A stretch of 6,357 nucleotides of DNA from Bacteroidota bacterium (GTDB lineage: Bacteria; Bacteroidota; Bacteroidia; NS11-12g; UBA955): assembly GCA_008081305.1 (NCBI GenBank), contig VMCP01000173.1:1-6357 (forward strand). The letters run 5' to 3'. How positions within the stretch are numbered: position 1 is the stretch's first letter; every line of letters starts with the position of its first letter. The notes under the pieces were generated by a model. It was not told where the DNA came from and did not search any database. It saw nothing but the letters and a program-made list of their open reading frames with translations. Both the position numbers and the translations under genes were made by a program. Of this stretch, positions 1 through 6,012 are shown piece after piece.

Positions 1-440
1 CCAACCAATTCAAAACTTTTACCTCCATCTTCACTTTTGTAAAGACCGTTACCATAACCTACACTTCGCTGATTATTATTCTCTCCGGTCCCTACCCAAA
101 CGATATTTGGATTCTTAGGATCCAATGATATACAACCAATGCTCTGAGTACCGTATTTATCAAATATTGGAGTAAACGTTCCACCTGCGTTGCTGGTCTT
201 CCAAACACCACCATAAGCACTAGCCACATAGTATTCGGAGTGATCTTTTGGATTAACGGCTAAATCTATAATTCTACCGCTTGTGGTCGCAGGACCAATC
301 ATTCTAAAGTTTAACTTTTTGGCAAACCCCTCGATGATGCTATCTCTAGCTTCATTGCTTTGTGCATTCAAACAAGGAATAACTAAAGCAGAGGCTACAA
401 GAGGAATAAAAATTGATTTGAAATAATTCTTAAATAACAT
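1..440 (-). CDS. Secreted BNR/Asp-box (sortilin-like) beta-propeller protein, N-terminal part
   Basis: The first 146 codons are present, starting at the ATG at 440-438; the gene continues past the left edge. The product opens with a signal peptide: Lys4 and Lys8, then a hydrophobic stretch at about residues 9-22 ending in LNA-QS, which suits signal peptidase I cleavage near residue 26. From residue 45 the pattern FRMIGPATTSGRIIDLAV, then YYVASAYGGVWKTSNAGG (70-87) and VWVGTGE (114-120), is typical of WD40/YVTN/BNR-like propeller proteins related to the sortilin VPS10 N-terminal domain. An Asp-box-like motif, SEDGGKSF, lies at 136-143. Family members in Bacteroidota are usually long exported proteins, often labelled glycosyl hydrolase without proof of activity. 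The function, substrate and any C-terminal sorting domain cannot be judged from this fragment. It lies 30 bp downstream of the glycosyltransferase on the same strand and may share its transcript. The family call is fairly firm; the function is unknown. Confidence 0.82.
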   Translation of the reverse strand, partial: MLFKNYFKSIFIPLVASALVIPCLNAQSNEARDSIIEGFAKKLNFRMIGPATTSGRIIDLAVNPKDHSEYYVASAYGGVWKTSNAGGTFTPIFDKYGTQSIGCISLDPKNPNIVWVGTGENNNQRSVGYGNGLYKSEDGGKSFELV

Positions 441-445
441 GTGTA

Positions 446-467
446 ATCTTCGATTTTTCTCGAAGAT
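446..467. repeat. Perfect 8-bp inverted repeat between the glycosyltransferase and the BNR gene
   Basis: The arms ATCTTCGA (446-453) and TCGAAGAT (460-467) are exact reverse complements around a 6-nt spacer that reads GAAAAA on the minus strand. It occupies most of the 30-bp gap and ends 5 nt before the ATG of the downstream BNR gene. No T tract follows it on the minus strand, so it does not look like a classical intrinsic terminator. It could be an RNA hairpin affecting processing or translation of the downstream gene, a dyad for a DNA-binding protein, or chance. The pairing is seen directly; the role is unknown. Confidence 0.45.
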
Positions 468-470
468 ACA

Positions 471-1640
471 CTATTTGAAAGTGAGATATTTTTCAAGTTG
501 CTTAGCGATGGAAGGCCACGAAAAACTATCACGGATTGCCTTTCCTCCTTCTGAAGCCATTTTTAACCTAAATTCATCATCTCTGAGAATACGAACAACG
601 TTGTGGGCAAACTCATTTGCATCTTTAGACGGTAAAGCCCCTATACCATCTGGAAGCCCAAGTCCTTCGTAACCTACATACGTTGTCACTACGGGTATAT
701 CCATAGACAACGCCTCTAGAACTTTATTTTGTGTACCAGCGCCAATTCTTAAAGGCGATACGACCACATGAGCTTTGGCATATTCTTTTGCAAGATTTTC
801 AATAAATCCAGTGACTTTCACTTGTTCGGATGCTAATTCACAAACCTTAGGAACAGGCCTTTGGCCCGCGATAATAAATTCAACTTCAGGAATCTCATTT
901 TGTATTATCGGAAATATCTGATGAACAAAGTATTGAACAGCATCAACATTTGGTGCATAGTCCATATTACCCGTAAACAAAATACGATTTTTAATAAATG
1001 CTTCTTCAGACGAGGCAAAGGTTTTGGTATCAACCCCGTTAGGCAAAACATCCACTTTGGCACCGTCTATTTTACTTAAATATCGCTGGTCTTCCTTACT
1101 GCAAACAAGTGTTTGAGGAAATGTAGGGATGGTCTGTATTTCAAAATGGTTTAGCCTTTTGTACTCAAGGAAATTAAACGCTTTAATGAATGGATTCTTT
1201 GCAGAGTGATATCGCCGTTTCCAATACATACTAAAGGCATCTGGCAAGTCCAATACGACCTTATGTTTGAATTCGCTAGGGATAAACTGAGCCATGCGGA
1301 TATGTTGAACATGAATGCCGTCATAATCCCCCTTCTTCATCACATCATAAACCTGTTCTCTAAAGCGCGCACTTCTGAAGTAACCTATCTGAAAAGGTTC
1401 ATTTGAGAACAAGGTAAAAAAGGTATTCAAGAAAGACTTCCATCTAGGAATGAATACGTAATCAATACGGTTGAAAATCTTACTAAGTGGCTCAATGCTA
1501 TCAATATCTTCCTGATTCTCCGCAATGGTTATCAAATCCAAGGAATGATGCTGTAATTCCTTTGCCAAATTGTAGATCTTAAGCTTGTCTCCTCTGTATG
1601 GAGGATATGGCATTCTATTCGCTACAAACAGCAATCGCAT
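471..1640 (-). CDS. Family 4 glycosyltransferase (GT-B fold), TIGR03087-like sugar transferase
   Basis: This 389-residue cytosolic or membrane-associated GT-B enzyme is expected to transfer a sugar from a nucleotide-sugar donor during surface polysaccharide or glycolipid assembly; donor and acceptor cannot be read from the sequence. The N-terminal domain begins MRLLFVANRMPYPPYRGDK, with a Gly-containing acceptor-side loop at about 12-19. The interdomain region carries CSKED (170-174) and PNGVD (190-194). The C-terminal domain has FTGNMDYAPN (212-221) and the donor-site stretch PLRIGAGTQNKVLEAL (286-301), where Arg288, Lys296 and Glu299 match the conserved GT4 pattern. The spacing resembles the TIGR03087 group, first defined in EpsH/PEP-CTERM exopolysaccharide loci, but no exosortase genes are visible here. 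An in-frame GTG at 1643 exists, but the ATG at 1640 is preferred because it lies exactly 5 nt after a -7-like box. The gene is transcribed divergently from the aminotransferase, and the BNR gene follows it. Confidence 0.88.
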   Translation of the reverse strand: MRLLFVANRMPYPPYRGDKLKIYNLAKELQHHSLDLITIAENQEDIDSIEPLSKIFNRIDYVFIPRWKSFLNTFFTLFSNEPFQIGYFRSARFREQVYDVMKKGDYDGIHVQHIRMAQFIPSEFKHKVVLDLPDAFSMYWKRRYHSAKNPFIKAFNFLEYKRLNHFEIQTIPTFPQTLVCSKEDQRYLSKIDGAKVDVLPNGVDTKTFASSEEAFIKNRILFTGNMDYAPNVDAVQYFVHQIFPIIQNEIPEVEFIIAGQRPVPKVCELASEQVKVTGFIENLAKEYAKAHVVVSPLRIGAGTQNKVLEALSMDIPVVTTYVGYEGLGLPDGIGALPSKDANEFAHNVVRILRDDEFRLKMASEGGKAIRDSFSWPSIAKQLEKYLTFK

Positions 1641-1645
1641 CACGA

Positions 1646-1653
1646 CAAAAATA
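1646..1653 (-). promoter_or_regulatory. Putative Bacteroidota -7 element upstream of the glycosyltransferase
   Basis: The minus strand reads TATTTTTG, an exact match to the Bacteroidota -7 consensus TAnnTTTG, ending 5 nt before the ATG at 1640. No Shine-Dalgarno sequence is visible. The nearest upstream TTG (minus strand, 1668-1666) is only 12 nt away, shorter than the usual spacing of about 17-23, so the -33 element is unconvincing. If this is the real promoter, the transcript would start at or within a few bases of the start codon. Confidence 0.42.
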
Positions 1654-1677
1654 CCCGTAAAATTTCAAAGTATGTGG

Positions 1678-1685
1678 TAATATTG
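1678..1685 (+). promoter_or_regulatory. Possible -7 element upstream of the aminotransferase
   Basis: TAATATTG matches TAnnTTTG at all but one position and ends 7 nt before the ATG at 1693. No convincing -33 TTG is seen at the expected distance. The call leans on the divergent arrangement, which requires a plus-strand promoter inside or very near this 52-bp gap, and on the similar boxes before other genes in the window. Confidence 0.28.
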
Positions 1686-1692
1686 TGTATTC

Positions 1693-2892
1693 ATGAAATT
1701 AAGCCAAAGAATGCAAAATGTGGTGGAAAGCCAAACCATCGCAATGACAAAAAAAGCCCGAGAACTCAAGTCAAAAGGACACGATGTCATTAGTTTAAGC
1801 ATTGGTGAGCCTGATTTCGACACACCAGAAGTGATTTGCAATTCTGCAAATAGAGCCATGGGAAATGGCGAAACCCATTATCCTCCTGTTTTAGGAACAA
1901 TTGATTTTAGAACAGCCATCAAAAATAAATTACTCAAAGAAAACAATATTGAAGTTGAGCTTGATGAAATTATAGTTAGTAATGGTGCTAAACAAAGCAT
2001 TTTTAATGCTGTGATGACCTTAATTAATCCAGGAGATGAGGTAATTATTCCAGCTCCATACTGGGTAAGTTACCCTAGCATGGTTCACTATGCTGGGGGC
2101 AAGGTAGTCTCAATCGAATCAGCAGCAGAAAATCATTTCAAAATAAGTGCTGAAGAACTGGAGTCAAAGATCAACGCCAATACCCGATTAATCATTTTCT
2201 CCAGTCCATGCAACCCTAGCGGATCTGTTATGAGCACAGAAGAAATAGAAGAATGGGTGAAAGTATTGGAGAAACATCCAGAAGTGTATGTCATTGCCGA
2301 TGAAATTTACGAGAAAATCCTGTTTACGGACAAACCTAAATCCCTTGGAGCCTATCCATCCTTGAAAGGAAGAATTGCAACGGTGAATGGCCTATCAAAA
2401 GGGTATGCGATGACTGGTTGGAGAATTGGTTACATGGCTGGACCTAAGGAATGGATTCAAGCATGTGAAAAATATCAAGGAATGATAAGCAGTGGAGCAA
2501 ATTCAGTGGGTCAGGCTGCGGGAGCTTTCGCACTCCATAATTTAGCCGCTCAACAAGAAGTGGAAAATATGCGAATTTCCTTTAATAAAAGGAGGCAACT
2601 TATGTCACAAATGATCGCTGATATCCATGGTATGAATTGTCCAGAACCTCAGGGTGCATTTTATTATTTCCCAGATGTTAGTCATTACTTTGGCCAAACC
2701 ACTGCTGACAGTAAAAGGATAATGAATTCTGATGACCTCTGCATGTATTTGTTAGAAACTGCCCATGTTGCAACCGTATCAGGCTCAGCATTTGGTACAC
2801 CTAGTTGTATTAGGCTATCCTATGCCGCTTCAGAAGAACAACTCACCGAGGCTATGAAGAGAATTTCTATGGCCCTAACCCAGCTGAATTAA
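1693..2892 (+). CDS. PLP-dependent class I aminotransferase, aspartate aminotransferase Ib type
   Basis: This 399-residue cytosolic fold-type I enzyme transfers the amino group between an L-amino acid and a 2-oxo acid using pyridoxal phosphate. It is most likely aspartate/2-oxoglutarate (EC 2.6.1.1), possibly also active on prephenate or other acids. It is complete and of normal family length. Visible landmarks are SIGEPDFDTP (36-45), SNGAKQ (96-101, with Lys100 where Ib enzymes bind the distal carboxylate), APYW (121-124, Trp124 stacking on the cofactor ring), NPSG with Asn174, ADEIY with Asp203 and Tyr206, the Schiff-base Lys236 in LSKGYAMTGWRIGY, and Arg374 in CIRLSY, which binds the substrate alpha-carboxylate. 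No key residue is missing. The start was chosen because MKLSQRM fits family N-termini and the upstream gap leaves little room for another. It is followed 17 bp later by rfaE1 on the same strand. The family is certain; the exact substrate is inferred. Confidence 0.93.
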   Translation: MKLSQRMQNVVESQTIAMTKKARELKSKGHDVISLSIGEPDFDTPEVICNSANRAMGNGETHYPPVLGTIDFRTAIKNKLLKENNIEVELDEIIVSNGAKQSIFNAVMTLINPGDEVIIPAPYWVSYPSMVHYAGGKVVSIESAAENHFKISAEELESKINANTRLIIFSSPCNPSGSVMSTEEIEEWVKVLEKHPEVYVIADEIYEKILFTDKPKSLGAYPSLKGRIATVNGLSKGYAMTGWRIGYMAGPKEWIQACEKYQGMISSGANSVGQAAGAFALHNLAAQQEVENMRISFNKRRQLMSQMIADIHGMNCPEPQGAFYYFPDVSHYFGQTTADSKRIMNSDDLCMYLLETAHVATVSGSAFGTPSCIRLSYAASEEQLTEAMKRISMALTQLN

Positions 2893-2896
2893 ATCG

Positions 2897-2904
2897 TATA
2901 TTTG
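2897..2904 (+). promoter_or_regulatory. Putative internal -7 element upstream of rfaE1
   Basis: TATATTTG matches TAnnTTTG exactly, sits inside the 17-bp gap after the aminotransferase stop, and ends 5 nt before the rfaE1 ATG at 2910. There is no Shine-Dalgarno sequence in the gap. No TTG lies 17-23 nt upstream, so a -33 element is not supported. It may give rfaE1 its own near-leaderless transcript in addition to read-through from the aminotransferase. Confidence 0.42.
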
Positions 2905-2909
2905 CCACA

Positions 2910-3908
2910 ATGATGCCGAGCATTAATATCGAAGAAACATTTCAAAAATTTGTGGGACTTAGAGTCCTAATTGTCGGTGATGTAATGGTTGATAGTTACG
3001 TAACCGGTAAGGTTGACCGGGTATCACCAGAAGCGCCAGTACCTGTAGTTGATGTAAAAAAATTTGATTCAAGACTCGGTGGAGCTGGAAATGTTGCGCT
3101 TAACATTAAAGCCATGGGGGGAATTCCGATTATTTGTTCGGTAATTGGTAGAGACAAAGAAGGAGAATCACTCAAAACCCTGCTAGAGAAAGAAGGAATC
3201 TATGCAAAAGCACTTCTAGAGAGCGAAAAACGAAAGACTACTACCAAAACCCGTGTCATAGGCAATAACCATCAATTGGTTCGATTTGACTATGAAGATA
3301 AAACAGATCTTGATTCCGTGGATGCTTATCTTCTAGATGAACATTATCATCGTGAATTAGAAAATTGCGATATCGTCATCTTTGAAGATTATAACAAGGG
3401 TGTTTTATCGAAGCAGAACATTCAGAAATACATCGCTGCCGCAACTGATGCAGGAATTCCAACGGTTGTTGACCCTAAGAAAAGCAACTTTATGGAATAT
3501 CAGGGCACTACCCTCTTTAAGCCTAATTTCAAAGAAATGAAAGAAGGGCTTGGTATCGAAACTGAATTGGATACCTTAGACGAGATTGAAGAGGCTATTG
3601 TAGAGTTGGAAAAGAACCTTAAAAACAAGCGGACTCTTGTAACCCTAAGTGAGCGTGGTGTTATCATCAGTGATGAAGGTAGCTTTCATCGCAAACCGGC
3701 TCATATTAGAAATATTTCAGACGTTTCTGGTGCTGGAGACACTGTGATTAGCGTTGCCAGCCTTTGTGTTGCACTTGGACTAAATCCATCCATAACGGCT
3801 GAATTAAGCAACCTTGCTGGTGGGCTAGTATGTGAGGAGCGCGGAGTAGTTCCTATTCAAAAGGAAAGACTCTTGTCTGAAGCTAAACGTGTTTTTAATC
3901 AATCATAA
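2910..3908 (+). CDS. rfaE1: D-glycero-beta-D-manno-heptose-7-phosphate kinase (PfkB family, stand-alone)
   Basis: This cytosolic ribokinase/PfkB-family kinase phosphorylates D-glycero-D-manno-heptose 7-phosphate at C1 with ATP, an early step toward ADP-heptose for the LPS inner core. In its 332 residues, VGDVMVDSY (22-30) and especially RVSPEAPVPV (37-46) are hallmarks of the RfaE/HldE kinase domain. GGAGN (57-61) is the PfkB substrate-side glycine motif. FEDYNKG (158-164), VDPK (187-190) and KPN (204-206) follow, and SGAGDT (273-278) holds the catalytic base Asp277 and the anion hole. The protein ends after the kinase domain. Bifunctional HldE of enterobacteria is about 477 residues and adds a cytidylyltransferase domain, so here the adenylyltransferase must be encoded elsewhere. 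Two ATGs stand in tandem at 2910 and 2913; the first is used because it lies 5 nt after the -7-like box. It follows the aminotransferase by 17 bp and ends just before a strong terminator. Confidence 0.92.
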   Translation: MMPSINIEETFQKFVGLRVLIVGDVMVDSYVTGKVDRVSPEAPVPVVDVKKFDSRLGGAGNVALNIKAMGGIPIICSVIGRDKEGESLKTLLEKEGIYAKALLESEKRKTTTKTRVIGNNHQLVRFDYEDKTDLDSVDAYLLDEHYHRELENCDIVIFEDYNKGVLSKQNIQKYIAAATDAGIPTVVDPKKSNFMEYQGTTLFKPNFKEMKEGLGIETELDTLDEIEEAIVELEKNLKNKRTLVTLSERGVIISDEGSFHRKPAHIRNISDVSGAGDTVISVASLCVALGLNPSITAELSNLAGGLVCEERGVVPIQKERLLSEAKRVFNQS

Positions 3909-3925
3909 ATCACCATTATTATAGC

Positions 3926-3961
3926 ATAAAAAAGAGGCGATGATTATCGCCTCTTTTTTAT
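3926..3961. terminator. Bidirectional intrinsic terminator between rfaE1 and the peptide transporter gene
   Basis: A perfect 16-bp stem (3926-3941 with 3946-3961) encloses the 4-nt loop GATT. Its core is GAGGCGAT/ATCGCCTC, flanked by A6 on the left and T6 on the right, so both strands read as a GC-containing hairpin followed by a U run. It starts 18 nt after the rfaE1 stop and ends 22 nt before the stop of the convergent transporter gene, so it can end both transcripts. Confidence 0.92.
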
Positions 3962-3983
3962 TGAGTTAGTTTTAGGTTATTGA

Positions 3984-5894
3984 TTAACGGATTCCGTTCA
4001 TCAATACTAATAGTTTTTTACTTAAGAAGAATAGGAATACACTAGCAGCTCCCGCCATCACAACAAAGATCATGAAGAAGTCATACAATGTTTCCACTTT
4101 GAAGCCTGCAAAGCTTGGCTTCTCAGGATCAAGATTCCAAACTTGTGCTTGGTGTATTGTTTTTAACTCCCCTTCGTCTGTTTTCTTCTCGATATCTTCA
4201 ATGGTGAGTAGTAAGTTATTGTCTAACAATACCGCTTCTTTGAAATTCGAATTCAACGTCTTAATTAACTTCATTGGGAAAACCTTGATATAGGCAGTTT
4301 CGCTATTTGCATCATATGAAACGCTGTTGATGATCATTTTATCATCTTTTGTTGTTATGTCTGCTTTAGCAATTGGTAACTGATAATCTTGTTTTGGATC
4401 AGCTTTAAAAGCCATTGTATCGATTACGTTTCCGCGAATTGAAGCAATTACATCATCAGAAACTGCACCTTCGTATTTACTTTCGATTTTAACTTCTTCA
4501 GGATAAAGGGCACTCAAAGTACCTGCAAATTTATTAGCAGATGCCGTTGACAAGAACCACACACCCATTAACAAAGAAGCAAAACGAGCGGGTGAAAGCT
4601 TATTCACCATAGAAAGTCCAATCGGAGATAAACAAAGTTCACCCAGAGTATGGATAGTGTATAAACTTACCAACCACATCATACTCACCTTAGTACTTGG
4701 TTCTAATCCCTTTACTCCAAAGGCAATCACAAGATAACCGACAGCCAAAAGGAACAAACCTAAAGCTTGTTTAAAAGGAGATGCTGGCTCCATATTCTTT
4801 TTACCCAATAAACCCCAAATCCATACAAAGACTGGAGCAAACAACACAATAGCTAAGGCATTAATTGCTTGGAAGTAAGAAGCAGGAACTGTGGTTCCAA
4901 AAACATTCCTGTCTGTTTGTTCTTCCGCGAAATAAGTCAAACTAGCACCTGCTTGTTCAAAAGCTGCCCAGAAGAAGATCACGAAAAATGCTGCAATGTA
5001 GATAACCCAAATACGTTGTTTTTCAACTTTCTCCAAGGATGGATCTGTGATGATAAAACCAGGTGCGGCAATGGTTAATCCAAAAATAAAGGAACCAATC
5101 ATTCCAAAATCTAAAGGATAGTAGAACAATAAGAAAAGTGCGAAAAACACCCCTACCCAAAGGTAAATCCTATTTGGGTTAACGGGAACGCTTTCTTTCT
5201 TCTCTACATCCTCTGCATTACGAGCATTATTCGGCGCCTCACCAATCTGCTCTCCATCTGGAGTAACAATATACTTGTTTTTGAGAGCGATGAACATCAC
5301 CAAACTCAATATCATTCCAATACATGCCGCAAGGAATCCCCAACGGAAATCAGCCGCACTACCTGTATCTCCTAAATAACCGCAAACAAATGGAGCAATA
5401 AAAGCTCCTAAGTTGATACCCATGTAAAAAATGGTAAAAGCAGAGTCAACTCGCTTATCACCTTCAGGGTACAACTGCCCAACCATAGTTGAGATGTTTG
5501 GCTTAAAAAATCCATTTCCTATAATTAGGAAAGCAAGACCAACAAACATCCACATCGGAGCAGATGCTGTTTGGTAAAGCGTACCAGCAAGAAACATGAA
5601 AAACTGCCCGACGGCCATCAAAATTCCACCAATTATGATAGACTTTCGATTTCCCCAATAGCGGTCAGCCATGTAACCTCCAATAAGTGGCGTTAAATAA
5701 ACTAAACCAGTGTAACTTCCGTAGATATCAGAAGCATATGCTTTATCAAATAATAAAGCCTTGGTCATGAATAATACAAATAGGGCACGCATTCCGTAAT
5801 AACTGAATCGCTCCCACATTTCTGTGACAAACAGGACATACAACCCTTTGGGGTGTCCTTTTTGGGTGTTAGATAAAGTAGCTGTTGAACTCAT
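3984..5894 (-). CDS. POT/PTR2-family proton-coupled di-/tripeptide transporter with a periplasmic insert
   Basis: This 636-residue inner-membrane MFS protein should import di- and tripeptides with protons. The signature ExxERFxYYG is present in helix 1 (Glu25, Glu28, Arg29, YYG at 32-34). A motif-A loop GGYMADRYWGNRKS follows helix 2 (72-85), GFFKPNISTMVG spans 128-139, FYMGINLGAF (156-165) is in helix 5, FFWAAFEQAGASL (307-319) in helix 7 and GELCLSPIGLSMVNKLSP (418-435) in helix 10. Hydrophobic segments at about 242-260 and 264-283, after a charged linker (207-241), fit the extra helices HA and HB of bacterial POTs. Helix 11 ends near 463 and helix 12 begins near 601; the intervening ~135 residues are polar and should lie in the periplasm. 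Bacterial POTs are often near 500 residues, so this insert explains most of the extra length. The start at 5894 gives a short cytoplasmic tail before helix 1. The gene stands alone, convergent with rfaE1 and divergent from lpxD. Substrate range cannot be inferred. Confidence 0.93.
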   Translation of the reverse strand: MSSTATLSNTQKGHPKGLYVLFVTEMWERFSYYGMRALFVLFMTKALLFDKAYASDIYGSYTGLVYLTPLIGGYMADRYWGNRKSIIIGGILMAVGQFFMFLAGTLYQTASAPMWMFVGLAFLIIGNGFFKPNISTMVGQLYPEGDKRVDSAFTIFYMGINLGAFIAPFVCGYLGDTGSAADFRWGFLAACIGMILSLVMFIALKNKYIVTPDGEQIGEAPNNARNAEDVEKKESVPVNPNRIYLWVGVFFALFLLFYYPLDFGMIGSFIFGLTIAAPGFIITDPSLEKVEKQRIWVIYIAAFFVIFFWAAFEQAGASLTYFAEEQTDRNVFGTTVPASYFQAINALAIVLFAPVFVWIWGLLGKKNMEPASPFKQALGLFLLAVGYLVIAFGVKGLEPSTKVSMMWLVSLYTIHTLGELCLSPIGLSMVNKLSPARFASLLMGVWFLSTASANKFAGTLSALYPEEVKIESKYEGAVSDDVIASIRGNVIDTMAFKADPKQDYQLPIAKADITTKDDKMIINSVSYDANSETAYIKVFPMKLIKTLNSNFKEAVLLDNNLLLTIEDIEKKTDEGELKTIHQAQVWNLDPEKPSFAGFKVETLYDFFMIFVVMAGAASVFLFFLSKKLLVLMNGIR

Positions 5895-5924
5895 AAAAGT
5901 TTACTCTTTCGTTTTCTTGGTCGG

Positions 5925-5958
5925 CTAAAATAGACGTTTTTTTTTGAAAACACATCAA
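5925..5958 (-). promoter_or_regulatory. Possible promoter of the peptide transporter, with an A9 tract in the spacer
   Basis: On the minus strand a TTG (5958-5956) lies 23 nt upstream of TATTTTAG (5932-5925), which matches TAnnTTTG with one mismatch. The box ends 30 nt before the ATG at 5894, so unlike its neighbours this gene would have an ordinary short leader. That leader is A-rich and contains GAAAGAG about 11 nt before the ATG, a weak purine-rich stretch rather than a clear ribosome-binding site. A run of nine T on the plus strand (5937-5945) falls inside the spacer. This is a motif-only call. Confidence 0.25.
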
Positions 5959-5975
5959 GACTAAGCCCACGAAAC

Positions 5976-6007
5976 TTGCAAAACATCTTGGCAAAAGCCT
6001 TAATTTG
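5976..6007 (+). promoter_or_regulatory. Putative promoter of lpxD (-33 TTG and -7-like box)
   Basis: TTG at 5976-5978 and TTAATTTG at 6000-6007 are separated by 21 nt, within the usual Bacteroidota spacing. The -7 box differs from TAnnTTTG at one position and ends 5 nt before the lpxD ATG at 6013, the same spacing as before the glycosyltransferase and rfaE1. No Shine-Dalgarno sequence is present, so a near-leaderless transcript is plausible. The rest of the 118-bp divergent gap holds only the possible transporter promoter and its T9 tract. Confidence 0.4.
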
Positions 6008-6012
6008 CAAAC

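Noticed and set aside
363..440. Lipoprotein signal peptide on the BNR protein
   Set aside because: The only cysteine near the hydrophobic segment (Cys23) follows VIP, which does not match a lipobox; LNA-QS fits signal peptidase I better.
446..467. Intrinsic terminator after the glycosyltransferase
   Set aside because: The stem is only 8 bp and AT-rich, and no T tract follows on the minus strand, unlike the clear terminator at 3926-3961.
439..672. Open frame of 77 codons on the plus strand, opposite the glycosyltransferase
   Set aside because: It lies almost entirely antisense to a well-supported GT4 gene and its translation shows no recognisable motif. The same applies to the plus-strand frames at 861-1079 and 1206-1406.
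1641..1643. GTG as start of the glycosyltransferase, one codon earlier
   Set aside because: The ATG at 1640 is the stronger codon, matches usual family N-termini, and sits at the same 5-nt distance from a -7-like box as two other genes in the window.
1665..1859. Minus-strand open frame of 64 codons overlapping the aminotransferase start
   Set aside because: It is antisense to the conserved N-terminus of the aminotransferase and spans the divergent promoter gap, with no motif or start signal of its own.
4095..4505. Frameshift or gene fusion explaining the extra segment in the transporter
   Set aside because: The frame is uninterrupted and a normal final transmembrane helix resumes after the segment, so it reads as a true inserted domain.
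4072..5078. Plus-strand frames of about 70 codons (4072-4293, 4869-5078) opposite the transporter gene
   Set aside because: Both are antisense to the transporter coding sequence, with low-complexity, Ser- or Cys-rich translations typical of shadow frames.
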